Assembly (NCBI GenBank): GCA_031272945.1
Contig: JAISST010000007.1
Coordinates: 1 to 38,538, forward strand
Length of the DNA stretch: 38,538 bases
From: Fusobacteriaceae bacterium
GTDB taxonomy: Bacteria > Fusobacteriota > Fusobacteriia > Fusobacteriales > Fusobacteriaceae
Direction: 5' to 3'
Both the position numbers and the translations under genes were made by a program. This document shows, piece by piece, positions 17,088 through 25,398 of the stretch. How positions within the stretch are numbered: the first letter of the stretch is position 1; every line of letters begins with the position of its first letter. The notes beneath the pieces are model-generated. The model was not told the DNA's origin, ran no database searches, and saw only the letters and a list, made by a program, of their open reading frames with translations.

Positions 17088-17668
17088 AATACCCCCTTCG
17101 TAGATAGAATATCAGTATTTTGTGTCCGGGATACCGCATCTTTCAGCGCCCTTCCGAAACTTTTGAACATGGCTTCGGCAATATGATGGTTGTTCACGCC
17201 CCGATAAACGAGAATATGGATGTTGATTCCGGCGTTTGCCGCCGTCGCTCTAAAGAATTCCGGAATCATTTCCACGTCCAATTCTCCGATTTTCGCAGTG
17301 GTAAAGGGATTGTCCACATAGGCGCCCGCCCGATTGCAGCAATCAATGGCGCAAAGAGCCAGGGCCTCATCCATGGGGACAAGAGCGGATCCGTAGCGGC
17401 AGATGCCTGAAAAATCCCCAAGGGCGGCGCGTAACGCCTGACCCAGAGCAATCCCCACGTCTTCCGCCGTATGATGACAATCCACATGGAGATCTCCTTT
17501 CGCTTCGATCACAAGCCCTAAATTGCCGTGTCTGGCTACCTGGGAAAGCATGTGATCAAAAAAACCGACGCCTGTATTTATTGCGGAGTCGCCCCCGTCC
17601 AGAGACAACTCCACCCGTATGGCCGTTTCTTTTGTATTTCGTTCGATTTTACCCTGTCGTGTGTTCAT
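17084..17668 (-). CDS. hisB: Imidazoleglycerol-phosphate dehydratase (single-domain HisB)
   Basis: The 194-residue enzyme is the dehydratase only, without the N-terminal histidinol-phosphatase domain of enterobacterial HisB. The Mn-binding motifs are visible: GFFDHMLSQVARHG, DCHHTAEDVGIALG and NNHHIAEAMFK. It removes water from imidazole glycerol phosphate. Histidinol-phosphatase must therefore be encoded elsewhere. It overlaps hisC and hisH by 4 bp each. Confidence 0.96.
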   Translation of the reverse strand: MNTRQGKIERNTKETAIRVELSLDGGDSAINTGVGFFDHMLSQVARHGNLGLVIEAKGDLHVDCHHTAEDVGIALGQALRAALGDFSGICRYGSALVPMDEALALCAIDCCNRAGAYVDNPFTTAKIGELDVEMIPEFFRATAANAGINIHILVYRGVNNHHIAEAMFKSFGRALKDAVSRTQNTDILSTKGVL

Positions 17669-18702
17669 GATATCTTCTCCTGAGATCGTTCTTCTTTGAG
17701 TATTTGTAAAAATATATCCATTTCTTCTTTCGTCCCGACGGTCACCCGGGTGTAGTCTCCGAGATAGCGTAAATAAACATGGTTCTCCTGCATTTTCGCC
17801 TTCTGTTCCGGAGACAGAACCATATACAGAAAATTCGTATGAGAGGGCCAGACTTCGATTCCCAGGAATTTCAATTCCTTATACAGATATTCCCGGAGCG
17901 CGATGGTCTCTTTGATTTTCTCCCGGTAGAGCCGGTGGTTGTCCATGGCGCAGGCGGCGATCTCCTGGGAGATGGTATTCATAATATAAGGAGACCGGAC
18001 CGTATCGATCATTTCAATGATCTCCCGATCCGCTATGGCGTAGCCGAAACGGATGGACGCCAGGGCGTAGGCCTTTGAAAATGTCCGCAGCACGCAAAGA
18101 TTGGCGTATTTTTCAATCAGCGGAATACAGGAGTCGTTGAAGAAATCCTCATAGGCCTCGTCCACAGCCACGATCCCCTGCCTCAGGGAAATGACTTTTT
18201 CAAGTTCCCCGGAACTTACGGCGGATCCCGTGGGATTGTTCGGATTGCAAAGAAATGTCACAATGGGTTTTTCTTTGAGGACCGCCTCCCTGACGCGCCC
18301 GATATCACAGGTGAAATCCTCATTCAACGGGATTTTTACAAATTCCCCCTCATTGATCTTCGTCAGCAGGGCGTACATGGAAAAGGAAGGATCCAGCGAA
18401 AGCACTTTTTTCGACGAGGCCGTGGACCGGAGCAGAATATCCAGAAGATCGTCGGATCCGACCCCTACGGCCACATTTTTTTCCGAAACCCCGTACCGAC
18501 GGGCGATGGCTTTTTTGACCTTTTCGCAGGAATCATCGGGATAGCGATTCAGATTGTGCACCATGATATAATTGGAAATGTATTTTTTGATTTCATAGGG
18601 CGTATCGTAAAAGGCCTCGTTGGCGTTGAGATAAATCCCTTCGTCATGCCCCGTCGGCGTATAGGGAATTAAATCCTTGAACTGTTCTTTCAGATATTTC
18701 AT
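17665..18702 (-). CDS. hisC: Histidinol-phosphate aminotransferase
   Basis: This 345-residue fold-type I PLP enzyme has the Schiff-base Lys in RTFSKAYALASIRFGY. It also has the conserved LNANEAFYDTP, CNPNNPTG and VDEAYEDF motifs. It transfers the amino group from glutamate to imidazole acetol phosphate. It overlaps hisD and hisB by 4 bp each. Confidence 0.95.
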   Translation of the reverse strand: MKYLKEQFKDLIPYTPTGHDEGIYLNANEAFYDTPYEIKKYISNYIMVHNLNRYPDDSCEKVKKAIARRYGVSEKNVAVGVGSDDLLDILLRSTASSKKVLSLDPSFSMYALLTKINEGEFVKIPLNEDFTCDIGRVREAVLKEKPIVTFLCNPNNPTGSAVSSGELEKVISLRQGIVAVDEAYEDFFNDSCIPLIEKYANLCVLRTFSKAYALASIRFGYAIADREIIEMIDTVRSPYIMNTISQEIAACAMDNHRLYREKIKETIALREYLYKELKFLGIEVWPSHTNFLYMVLSPEQKAKMQENHVYLRYLGDYTRVTVGTKEEMDIFLQILKEERSQEKIS

Positions 18703-19976
18703 AGCAACCTCTCCCTGACGGAGCGGGCGTGCCCGTCCAGTCCCTCTTCTTCCGCGAAGGCCTCCACTTTTTCAGCCAAAGACCGAAAGGCGGCTTCGGG
18801 AAAAGAAATCACGCTTGTTCTTTTGAGAAAATCCTGCGCGCTCAGCGGAGAAAAGAAGCGCGCGGTCCCGTTTGTGGGCAGTACATGGTTCGATCCCGCC
18901 AGATAATCTCCGAGGGCTTCCGGCGTATAATGGCCCAGAAATATGGCGCCTGCGTTTCGTATATGAGGAAGCAGGGAAAAGGGATCGGCAACGGCCAGTT
19001 CCAAATGTTCGGGAGCAATCCGGTTTGCGATTTCGACCGCTTCTTCTATATCTTTTACCAAGAGGATTCCGCAATATTTTTGTAAGGAACTCCGCAGGAT
19101 TTCCTTGCGGGAAAGGAGGGAAAAAAGCCGCTCGATTTCTTTGCGGGCGCTTTCCGCCAGTTCTTTGCTGTCTGTGATCAAAATGCCGCTGGCCAGGGGA
19201 TCGTGCTCCGCCTGGCTCAGAAGATCCGCCGCCACGAAATTGGGGCGGGCGCTATGATCGGCAATGATGAGAATCTCGCTGGGTCCGGCGATGGAATCAA
19301 TTCCTGCAAGACCGAATACTTCCTTTTTGGCCAAAGCGACGTAGATATTCCCGGGACCGACGATTTTATCGACCTTGGGCACGCTCTCCGTACCATAGGC
19401 CATGGCCGCGATGGCCTGGGCCCCTCCGATCTTGTACACTTCCGAGACGCCCGCCGCGTAGGCCGCCCCTAAAACGGTCCCGTTAGGCTTTCCTTCCGGC
19501 AGCGGCGTCGCCAGGAGGATCTCTTTCACGCCCGCCACGACGGCGGGGAGGGCGTTCATCAATACGCTGGAGGGATACGCGGCTCTTCCGCCGGGGGCAT
19601 AGAGCCCCACCCTTTCCAAAGGCTGCACTCTGGTTCCCAGAAATCCGCCGCCAGGTTCCGTCATAAACCAGGAATTTTGCAATTCCCGCCTTTGAAAACG
19701 GCAAATGCGTTCTTTCGCCAGCAATAGAATCTCCTTCAAATGCGGGTCCAGCGTCTCATAGGCCTCCCGCAACTCGTCCCGGGTAAATTTCAGATTCCCC
19801 GGATGGATATCCCAATGGTCAAACTGTTTCGTGTAAGAAAAAAGCGCGGCGTCTCCGTGAAGAGCTACATTTTGGACGATTTCCCGGACGGTCTTCGCAT
19901 GGGCTTCGTTGTCGGATCCAGCCCTTTCCCGCAGTCTTTTCAGAAAAGGTTCGTAATCCTCAATGATTTCAATCAT
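18699..19976 (-). CDS. hisD: Histidinol dehydrogenase
   Basis: The 425-residue enzyme oxidises histidinol twice with NAD to make histidine. Visible family motifs are the NAD/active-site stretch KVDKIVGPGNIYVALAK, the zinc-site Gln/His in LLSQAEHDPLASG, the catalytic Glu/His in IAPEHLELAV, and AGSNHVLPTNGTARF near the C terminus. It is full length for the family. It overlaps hisG and hisC by 4 bp each. Confidence 0.96.
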   Translation of the reverse strand: MIEIIEDYEPFLKRLRERAGSDNEAHAKTVREIVQNVALHGDAALFSYTKQFDHWDIHPGNLKFTRDELREAYETLDPHLKEILLLAKERICRFQRRELQNSWFMTEPGGGFLGTRVQPLERVGLYAPGGRAAYPSSVLMNALPAVVAGVKEILLATPLPEGKPNGTVLGAAYAAGVSEVYKIGGAQAIAAMAYGTESVPKVDKIVGPGNIYVALAKKEVFGLAGIDSIAGPSEILIIADHSARPNFVAADLLSQAEHDPLASGILITDSKELAESARKEIERLFSLLSRKEILRSSLQKYCGILLVKDIEEAVEIANRIAPEHLELAVADPFSLLPHIRNAGAIFLGHYTPEALGDYLAGSNHVLPTNGTARFFSPLSAQDFLKRTSVISFPEAAFRSLAEKVEAFAEEEGLDGHARSVRERLL

Positions 19977-20596
19977 TTTATTCCCTCACATTCCCTGACG
20001 TTTTTCAGATTATTGATCAATTTCCAGATCGCTTCATGTTTCACATTGAGACTGGCTTTGTTGACAATGACCCGGGCCGAAATATCACAGATTTTCTCAA
20101 GGACGTAGAGATTGTTTTCCTCAAGGGTTCTGCCGCTTTCGACGATATCGACGATGACGTCGGCCAGCCCCACGATACAGCCCAGCTCAACGGATCCGTT
20201 CAGCTTGATGATTTCCGCCTTCTGGTTTCTTTTATCGAAATAATCCTTGGCGATGTTGGGATATTTTGTGGCAACCCGGACAAAATCGTAATTCTTGATC
20301 TCTTTGTTGCCCGCCACGGCCATAATGCAGCGGCCGATACCCAAATCCAGGATTTCATACACGTTTCTCTTTTCCTCGAGGATCGTATCCTTTCCGGCGA
20401 TCCCGACGTCGGCCGCCCCGTATTCCACGTAAGTCGGTACATCTCCGGGCTTTGAGAGGAAAAACGTATTCGTACCGCACTGAAACACCAGTTTTCTTGA
20501 ATTGTCTATGTTGGTCTTCAGACCGATCTTATCGAAAAGGGCGACGGCATCATCCGTCAGTCTGCCTTTGGATAAGGAAAATGTCAAATTCTCCAT
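19973..20596 (-). CDS. hisG: ATP phosphoribosyltransferase, short form catalytic subunit
   Basis: The 207-residue protein is the short HisG that lacks the C-terminal regulatory ACT-like domain and so needs HisZ. The PRPP-binding motif is VESGRTLEENNL, and the N terminus LTFSLSKGRL is typical. It commits PRPP and ATP to histidine synthesis. It lies 4 bp after hisZ and overlaps hisD by 4 bp, consistent with fixed stoichiometry. Confidence 0.96.
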   Translation of the reverse strand: MENLTFSLSKGRLTDDAVALFDKIGLKTNIDNSRKLVFQCGTNTFFLSKPGDVPTYVEYGAADVGIAGKDTILEEKRNVYEILDLGIGRCIMAVAGNKEIKNYDFVRVATKYPNIAKDYFDKRNQKAEIIKLNGSVELGCIVGLADVIVDIVESGRTLEENNLYVLEKICDISARVIVNKASLNVKHEAIWKLINNLKNVRECEGIK

Positions 20597-20600
20597 TCAT

Positions 20601-21704
20601 CTACTCCCCGAAAAAAAGAAATTCGTCGCAATGAAGTTTTTCCGCTTCCGCCCTGGCCTCTTCCATGGTATCGGCGCCGCTGACCGTGACGATCTTTCCT
20701 TCTTTCACAAGCCTGTCCGCCTTTTCCCAGGCGACGCCGGCATTCCCCCCGTAAGCGATCAGGATATGCTTTTTGCCGTTTTTGAGATCAATTTTTCCGA
20801 TCAGAGGATTGATCTCCATGCCGAAACCTACGGACGAGATCGTTTTATGGTTGATGTCTTCCGTGTACCGTCCTCCGGAAATGACCGCCCGTCCCACGCC
20901 CTTCACAAAGGCCTGGAATGTGACGCCGCTGTAATAATCCCAGTAGGAGAGCAGGGAAAAATCAAAATTGATATAATTATCATAGTCCCGCACGTTGTCA
21001 TAGATTTCGGAAAGTCTCTTCAAGGAAGGATCCTCGGGAAATTTCCGGGTGATCTTTTCTAAAAGCTCATACTTTCCGACTCGCGAGGTCAACTCAAGAA
21101 TCATGTCCAGCGTATCGCCCGGCACGTTTCCCTTGAGACAATTCTCCAAAGTCACGCCGTCTGAATTCCGGATGGCCTCAAGGGCCAGCTCCGTATTTCC
21201 CGAAATGTTCAGGATGGATTTCAGAAAGTCGCTGCTGCCGATATGGATGCTGAATTTTTCAAGCCCGATTTCCCGCAGGGACAAAATCGCCAGACGGATG
21301 GCCTCCACGTCGGCCTTGACCGTATCCGTATCGGTCAGCTCAATGCCCGCCTGGGTGAACTCATGCAGCTTTCCCGCATACTGGCGGGGATAGCGATAAA
21401 TATTCGTCACATAGCAGAGGCGCTTGCAATCCATATTGGACAACACGCGGGATACGGATTTCGTCATATCCGAACGCAAAGCCAAAATTTCCCCGTTCCG
21501 GTTTGTCAGCGTATACAGATTGGGATTTTGGATGCAATTGTCGTTAAATACGTCCACATATTCCCAGGTAGGCGTTTCCAGAAGCGAATAGCCGTAACGG
21601 ATGTAGAGATTTTTCAGGGTTGTCGCGATGAAGTCTTTTTTCATCATATCGCTGTCGCAATAGTCGCGCACGCCCTCCGGAAGCATTTTTCTGTAATTAT
21701 TCAT
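20601..21704 (-). CDS. hisZ: ATP phosphoribosyltransferase regulatory subunit (HisRS paralogue)
   Basis: The 367-residue protein resembles the catalytic domain of histidyl-tRNA synthetase. The N terminus KMLPEGVRDY, the motif 2-like RYPRQYAGKLHEFTQAGIEL and the glycine-rich GRAVISGGRYT are visible. HisZ lacks the tRNA-binding domain and gives short HisG its activity and histidine feedback. ATG 21704 is chosen because the canonical LPEGVRD follows at the normal distance. No good SD precedes it; instead a 13-codon ORF with a strong SD ends over this ATG (ATGA overlap). Confidence 0.93.
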   Translation of the reverse strand: MNNYRKMLPEGVRDYCDSDMMKKDFIATTLKNLYIRYGYSLLETPTWEYVDVFNDNCIQNPNLYTLTNRNGEILALRSDMTKSVSRVLSNMDCKRLCYVTNIYRYPRQYAGKLHEFTQAGIELTDTDTVKADVEAIRLAILSLREIGLEKFSIHIGSSDFLKSILNISGNTELALEAIRNSDGVTLENCLKGNVPGDTLDMILELTSRVGKYELLEKITRKFPEDPSLKRLSEIYDNVRDYDNYINFDFSLLSYWDYYSGVTFQAFVKGVGRAVISGGRYTEDINHKTISSVGFGMEINPLIGKIDLKNGKKHILIAYGGNAGVAWEKADRLVKEGKIVTVSGADTMEEARAEAEKLHCDEFLFFGE

Positions 21705-21742
21705 GAACCGTTTTCTGTTAAAAATGCCTTCAATCCGGTCAT
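21701..21742 (-). CDS. Putative 13-residue leader peptide coupled to hisZ
   Basis: An ATG at 21742 opens a 13-codon ORF (MTGLKAFLTENGS) whose TGA overlaps the hisZ ATG as ATGA. A strong SD, AAAGGAGG at 21754-21761, lies 11 nt upstream, whereas hisZ itself has none nearby. This suggests ribosomes load here and re-start at hisZ. It contains no His codon, so it is not a classical his attenuator leader. It is too short for the ORF track and protein-level evidence is absent. Confidence 0.45.
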   Translation of the reverse strand: MTGLKAFLTENGS

Positions 21743-21804
21743 TTAAAACATTTCCTCCTTTAGTACTTTATCAAGCTAAGTTAATAAACCGCGTCGCAGA
21801 TTTT

Positions 21805-21833
21805 ATTATACTCTTTTTTTGCAAATTTTGCAA
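21805..21833 (-). promoter_or_regulatory. Predicted promoter of the his operon
   Basis: On the minus strand TTGCAA (21833-21828) and TATAAT (21810-21805) are separated by exactly 17 bp. The start point would be near 21798, leaving a 5' leader of roughly 55 nt before the leader ORF. This is too short for a His T-box, and I see no riboswitch or attenuator. Confidence 0.7.
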
Positions 21834-21943
21834 GCGTTTTTTCACACGGATTTCATTTTTCACGGAAAAAGCCGCATATCTTTGATTTTACCATACCCTT
21901 CGAGGATAATCAATAAAAATATTTTGCGAAGACCCGCCCATCC

Positions 21944-21973
21944 AAAAGAGACGCGCCGCGGCGCGTCTCTTTT
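21944..21973. terminator. Perfect 30 bp palindrome, terminator downstream of the flavodiiron gene
   Basis: The arms AAAAGAGACGCGC and GCGCGTCTCTTTT form a 13 bp stem around CGCG; the whole 30 bp is self-complementary. On the minus strand it lies 27 bp after the flavodiiron stop codon and the stem itself supplies the T-run. It would insulate this gene from the his operon, and it works in either direction. Confidence 0.85.
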
Positions 21974-21999
21974 GCGTTTTTATATTTACAGGATCACTT

Positions 22000-23217
22000 T
22001 TATGCTTCTTTGATGGAATCCACAAGGGCGTCGGCCAGTTGCTCCAGATCGTTGGCGCTCGTCTCATTGAGAGAGGAGAGCACGCTGACCTCGTCATTGA
22101 GGACCGTGATTTCCTTCAACTGCTCATCGAGGAACTCCCGGATCAGGGAACCGGACTTCGGCGCCCAGGAACCGTTCTCGATAACCGCGAATGTTCTCTT
22201 CTGGAGATTGAGCGCTTTCATGTCCTCCAGGTAATTGTGCATTACCGGATAGATTCCGAGATTGTAGGTCACGCAGGCAAGTACCACATGGCTGTATTTG
22301 AAGGTATCCGCGATCAGGAACGACACATGGGTCTTGGACACGTCGTACATTTTGATATTTGTGATACCCTTTTCCACAAGCCGGGTCGCGAAATTGTTCG
22401 CTACGGCTTCGGTATTGCCGTACATGGAGGCATAGATGATGAGAACCCCTTTTTCCTCGGGTTCATAGGTGCTCCACTTGATGTATTTGTCGAGGATGTA
22501 GCCGAAATCACTGCGCCATACGGGTCCGTGCAGCGGGCAGATGATCTTGATGCTGCCGAGGATCGTCGAGGCTTTCTTCAAAAGGAGCTGCACGTGGGGG
22601 CCGTATTTTCCCACGATATTCGTATAATACCGCCGCGCGTCGTCAATCCAGTCCCTGTCAAAATTCACCTCATCGTTGAAAAGCCTGCCCGAAAGCTTTC
22701 CGAAGGAGCCGAAGGCGTCCGCCGCGAAGAGTACGCCGTTTGTAATGTCAAAGGTCACCATGGCCTCGGGCCAGTGCACCATGGGGGCCGCGATGAACGT
22801 CACCGTATGCTTTCCGAATGTCTCGGTATCCCCTTCTTTTACTTCCTTCAGCGTATGTCCGTCAATTTTGAATCCGAACTGACGCATGATCATGAAGGCC
22901 TTTTCGGTACTGATAATCGTTACGTCTGGGTAGCGCAACAGGATTTCCTCAATGGATCCCCCGTGATCGGGCTCCATATGATTGATCACGAGATAGTCAA
23001 GGGGTCTGCCGTTGAGCACATACTCGATATTTTCCAGAAATTGGCGGCATACTGCCCAGTCCGCCGTATCAAAGAGCACGGTCTTCTTGTCCAGCAGCAG
23101 ATAGGAATTGTAGGACACGCCGTTTTCAATGGGATGAATATTTTCAAACAAAGCCAATCTGTTTTCATTGGCGCCGACCCAATACAGATCGTCTGTAACT
23201 TTTCTTACGCAATACAT
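22000..23217 (-). CDS. fprA: A-type flavodiiron protein (O2/NO reductase)
   Basis: The protein has 405 residues from ATG 23217, chosen because AAGGAG sits 11 bp upstream; the track start at 23298 lies in the intergenic region. An N-terminal metallo-beta-lactamase domain has the diiron ligands HMEPDH (His80, Glu82, Asp84, His85), His in MVHWPEA, Asp in FAADAFG and His in PLHGPVW. From about residue 255 a flavodoxin domain starts, with the FMN loop YASMYGNTEAVA. Such proteins reduce O2 to water or NO to N2O and usually take electrons from rubredoxin. It lies 99 bp behind a gene encoding a rubredoxin domain, on the same strand. The gene ends at a 30 bp palindromic terminator. Confidence 0.94.
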   Translation of the reverse strand: MYCVRKVTDDLYWVGANENRLALFENIHPIENGVSYNSYLLLDKKTVLFDTADWAVCRQFLENIEYVLNGRPLDYLVINHMEPDHGGSIEEILLRYPDVTIISTEKAFMIMRQFGFKIDGHTLKEVKEGDTETFGKHTVTFIAAPMVHWPEAMVTFDITNGVLFAADAFGSFGKLSGRLFNDEVNFDRDWIDDARRYYTNIVGKYGPHVQLLLKKASTILGSIKIICPLHGPVWRSDFGYILDKYIKWSTYEPEEKGVLIIYASMYGNTEAVANNFATRLVEKGITNIKMYDVSKTHVSFLIADTFKYSHVVLACVTYNLGIYPVMHNYLEDMKALNLQKRTFAVIENGSWAPKSGSLIREFLDEQLKEITVLNDEVSVLSSLNETSANDLEQLADALVDSIKEA

Positions 23218-23316
23218 TATATCACTCTCCTTATTTACAACAACATGATTTTGATCTTTGTTTGTTGCGGGCGGGGTCATCTTCTTTCGGACCCGCAATG
23301 CGCCCCTACGGGGTCC

Positions 23317-25224
23317 TCACGCCTTGATAAAACTGTCTTTGGACTCGCCGCATTCAGGGCAGATCCAATCTTCGGCCAGCTTTTCAAACGTGGTTCCGGC
23401 GGCCACATCCGCTTCGGGATCCCCGAATTCCGGATTGTATTCATAGCCGCAACCGCCGCAGACATAGACATCGTATCTGGATTTTTCCTTTTTGATCGTC
23501 GGTCTCTTCATCTTCTTGGCAGGCGGCGCGTCAATCTTGGGCGCGCCCGTATCGAGGGCGGCTGTCAGCAGAGGCAGGATTTCCTCTACGGTCCCGATGA
23601 TCCCGTAGTCTGCGTTTTTAAAGATCGGCGCATTTTTGCTTTTGTTGATGGCCACAATGGTCGTGGCGTTCTTGATCCCCTTCAAATGCTGACCCGCGCC
23701 GGAAATACCGCAGGCGATATAGAGATTGCCGTTGAATTTCTGGCCCGACATGCCCACATAGCGATTCAAGGGGACATATTTCAGCGTTTCGGCCACGGGT
23801 CTCGAAGAGCCCAGAGCCGCTCCGGCCTGCAATGCAAGCGCTTCCACCAATTTCATATTTTCCTTGGGGCCGATGCCCTTTCCGGCGCTGACCACGCGAT
23901 CCGCCTGGGAAATGGGCGTATTGATGTCGATCCCCACCGTAAAATCGTATCCGTCTTTCTTCAGGGCGGCCACGAGGGCGTTCACTTTCTCCTGCGCGGA
24001 GCCGTCCGTAAAGATCTGCTTCTTCCGGACTCCCGTAATGGGTCCCTTGGCTTTGGCGGGGGGCGCCGCCGCTCCGGTCTTGATCTTTCCCACCAGGGAG
24101 GCGCCGATTACAACGCGCTGGATTTCGTTTGTCCCCTCATAAATGGTGGTGATTTTGGCGTCCCGGTAAGCCCGCTCCACCAGCATGCCTTTCATAAATC
24201 CGTTGCCGCCGTGAATCTGCAGGGCGTCATTGGTCACTTCCAGCGCGATATCGGAGGCGTACATCTTGGCCATGGCCGCTTCCATGGCGTAGGGAGCGTG
24301 GGCTTCCTTGAGCTCCGCGGCGCTGTAAATGAGGTATCTGGCAGCCCGCAGCTTTGTGGCCATATCGGCGAGTTTGAAAGATACGGCCTGCTGTCCCGCA
24401 ATGGGATAGCCGAATTGATTCCTTTCCTTTGCGTATTCCAGGGCTTCCTCATAGGCGCCCTGGGCGATTCCCAGCGCCTGCGCGGCGATTCCGATCCGGC
24501 CTCCGTCCAAGGTCGCCATGGCGATCTTGAATCCTTCCCCTTCCTTTCCGAGGAGATTTTCCTTCGGGACTTTCACGTCCTCAAAGACGAGTTCCGTCGT
24601 TGCCGAAGAACGGATTCCCATTTTGTTGTAATGTTCCCCGAACGTAAATCCTTCCCAGCCTTTTTCCACAATAAAGGCGCTGATGCCTCTCGTTCCGATT
24701 CCGGGCGTCGTCACCGCGAAGACCACGTAGGTATCTGCGGGACCGCCGTTTGTAATGAAGATCTTGCCGCCGTTGAGGAGGTAATAATCCCCTTCGAGGA
24801 CTGCGGTCGTTTCCGTGCCGCCGGCGTCGGATCCGGCATTGGGTTCCGTCAGGCCGAAAGCCCCTAATTTTTCACCTTTTGCAAGAGGTACGAGGTATTT
24901 TTTCTTCTGCTCCTCAGTCCCGAAAGCGAAGATCGGCCAGGATCCCAGCGATACATGGGCCGACAGGATGACGCCCGTGCCGCCGTCCACCCGGGACAGC
25001 TCTTCTACGGCGATGGCGTAAGACAGTACGTCTTCCCCCAGTCCGCCGTATTCTTTCGGAAAGGGCGTTCCGAGGACCCCCATCTCGCCCAGCTTTTTCA
25101 CCGCTTCTTCGGGGAATTCGTTTTCCTGATCCCAGGTAAAAGCGTTGGGTTTTACTTCCGTTTCAGCAAATTCCCGAATCTTTTTTCTGAATTCTTCATG
25201 TTTCTCGGTTGTTTGAAACAACAT
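23317..25224 (-). CDS. Acyl-CoA dehydrogenase / EtfA FAD domain / rubredoxin triple fusion
   Basis: The protein has 635 residues from ATG 25224, 8 nt after GGAGG; an in-frame ATG at 25230 is only 2 nt from it. The track's 716-residue version starts in the promoter region. Residues 1-380 are a short-chain acyl-CoA dehydrogenase with catalytic Glu363 in IYEGTNEIQ. Residues about 400-560 match the C-terminal FAD domain of ETF alpha (RYVGMSGQKFNGNLYIACGISGA), without ETF domain I. Residues 585-635 are a rubredoxin with CGGC and CPEC. A substrate's electrons could pass from acyl-CoA FAD to ETF FAD to the rubredoxin iron in one chain. Related fusions occur in Fusobacteria as far as I recall. Butyryl-CoA is a likely but unproven substrate. 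No separate etfB or etfA is in the window. Confidence 0.92.
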   Translation of the reverse strand: MLFQTTEKHEEFRKKIREFAETEVKPNAFTWDQENEFPEEAVKKLGEMGVLGTPFPKEYGGLGEDVLSYAIAVEELSRVDGGTGVILSAHVSLGSWPIFAFGTEEQKKKYLVPLAKGEKLGAFGLTEPNAGSDAGGTETTAVLEGDYYLLNGGKIFITNGGPADTYVVFAVTTPGIGTRGISAFIVEKGWEGFTFGEHYNKMGIRSSATTELVFEDVKVPKENLLGKEGEGFKIAMATLDGGRIGIAAQALGIAQGAYEEALEYAKERNQFGYPIAGQQAVSFKLADMATKLRAARYLIYSAAELKEAHAPYAMEAAMAKMYASDIALEVTNDALQIHGGNGFMKGMLVERAYRDAKITTIYEGTNEIQRVVIGASLVGKIKTGAAAPPAKAKGPITGVRKKQIFTDGSAQEKVNALVAALKKDGYDFTVGIDINTPISQADRVVSAGKGIGPKENMKLVEALALQAGAALGSSRPVAETLKYVPLNRYVGMSGQKFNGNLYIACGISGAGQHLKGIKNATTIVAINKSKNAPIFKNADYGIIGTVEEILPLLTAALDTGAPKIDAPPAKKMKRPTIKKEKSRYDVYVCGGCGYEYNPEFGDPEADVAAGTTFEKLAEDWICPECGESKDSFIKA

Positions 25225-25328
25225 AGACATTACCTCCTTTTGAATTGATCCTGTAAAATTATCCGTCAAACGAGTTGTATTTGAATCATTCTGTGTATTT
25301 ATCATAACATTATTTTGAAAAATTTTAT

Positions 25329-25358
25329 GTTGCATCCGCAACTTTTTTGTAGTAAAAT
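25329..25358 (+). promoter_or_regulatory. Promoter of the Crp/Fnr-family gene with an inverted repeat over the -35 box
   Basis: TTGCAT (25330-25335) and TAAAAT (25353-25358) are 17 bp apart. The inverted repeat GTTGC-ATCC-GCAAC (25329-25342) covers the -35 box, a position that suits an operator, perhaps for autoregulation. It does not match the classical Crp or Fnr consensus. Confidence 0.5.
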
Positions 25359-25398
25359 TTACAGAGAACACATTTTTTTTCGGGGAAAAGGAGGAAAA

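Noticed and set aside
21705-21943. His-specific T-box or other riboswitch upstream of hisZ
   Set aside because: The promoter at 21805-21833 leaves only about 55 nt before the leader ORF, too short for a T-box, and no specifier or antiterminator structure is visible.
23218-23316. Terminator between the acyl-CoA dehydrogenase fusion and fprA
   Set aside because: Short GC-rich inverted repeats (GGACCC/GGGTCC, CCCC/GGGG) are present but no T-run follows on the minus strand, so read-through into fprA is more likely.
22039-24867. 942-codon plus-strand ORF across fprA and the acyl-CoA dehydrogenase fusion
   Set aside because: It is antisense to two well-supported genes, and its His/Phe/Gly-rich translation matches no family I know.
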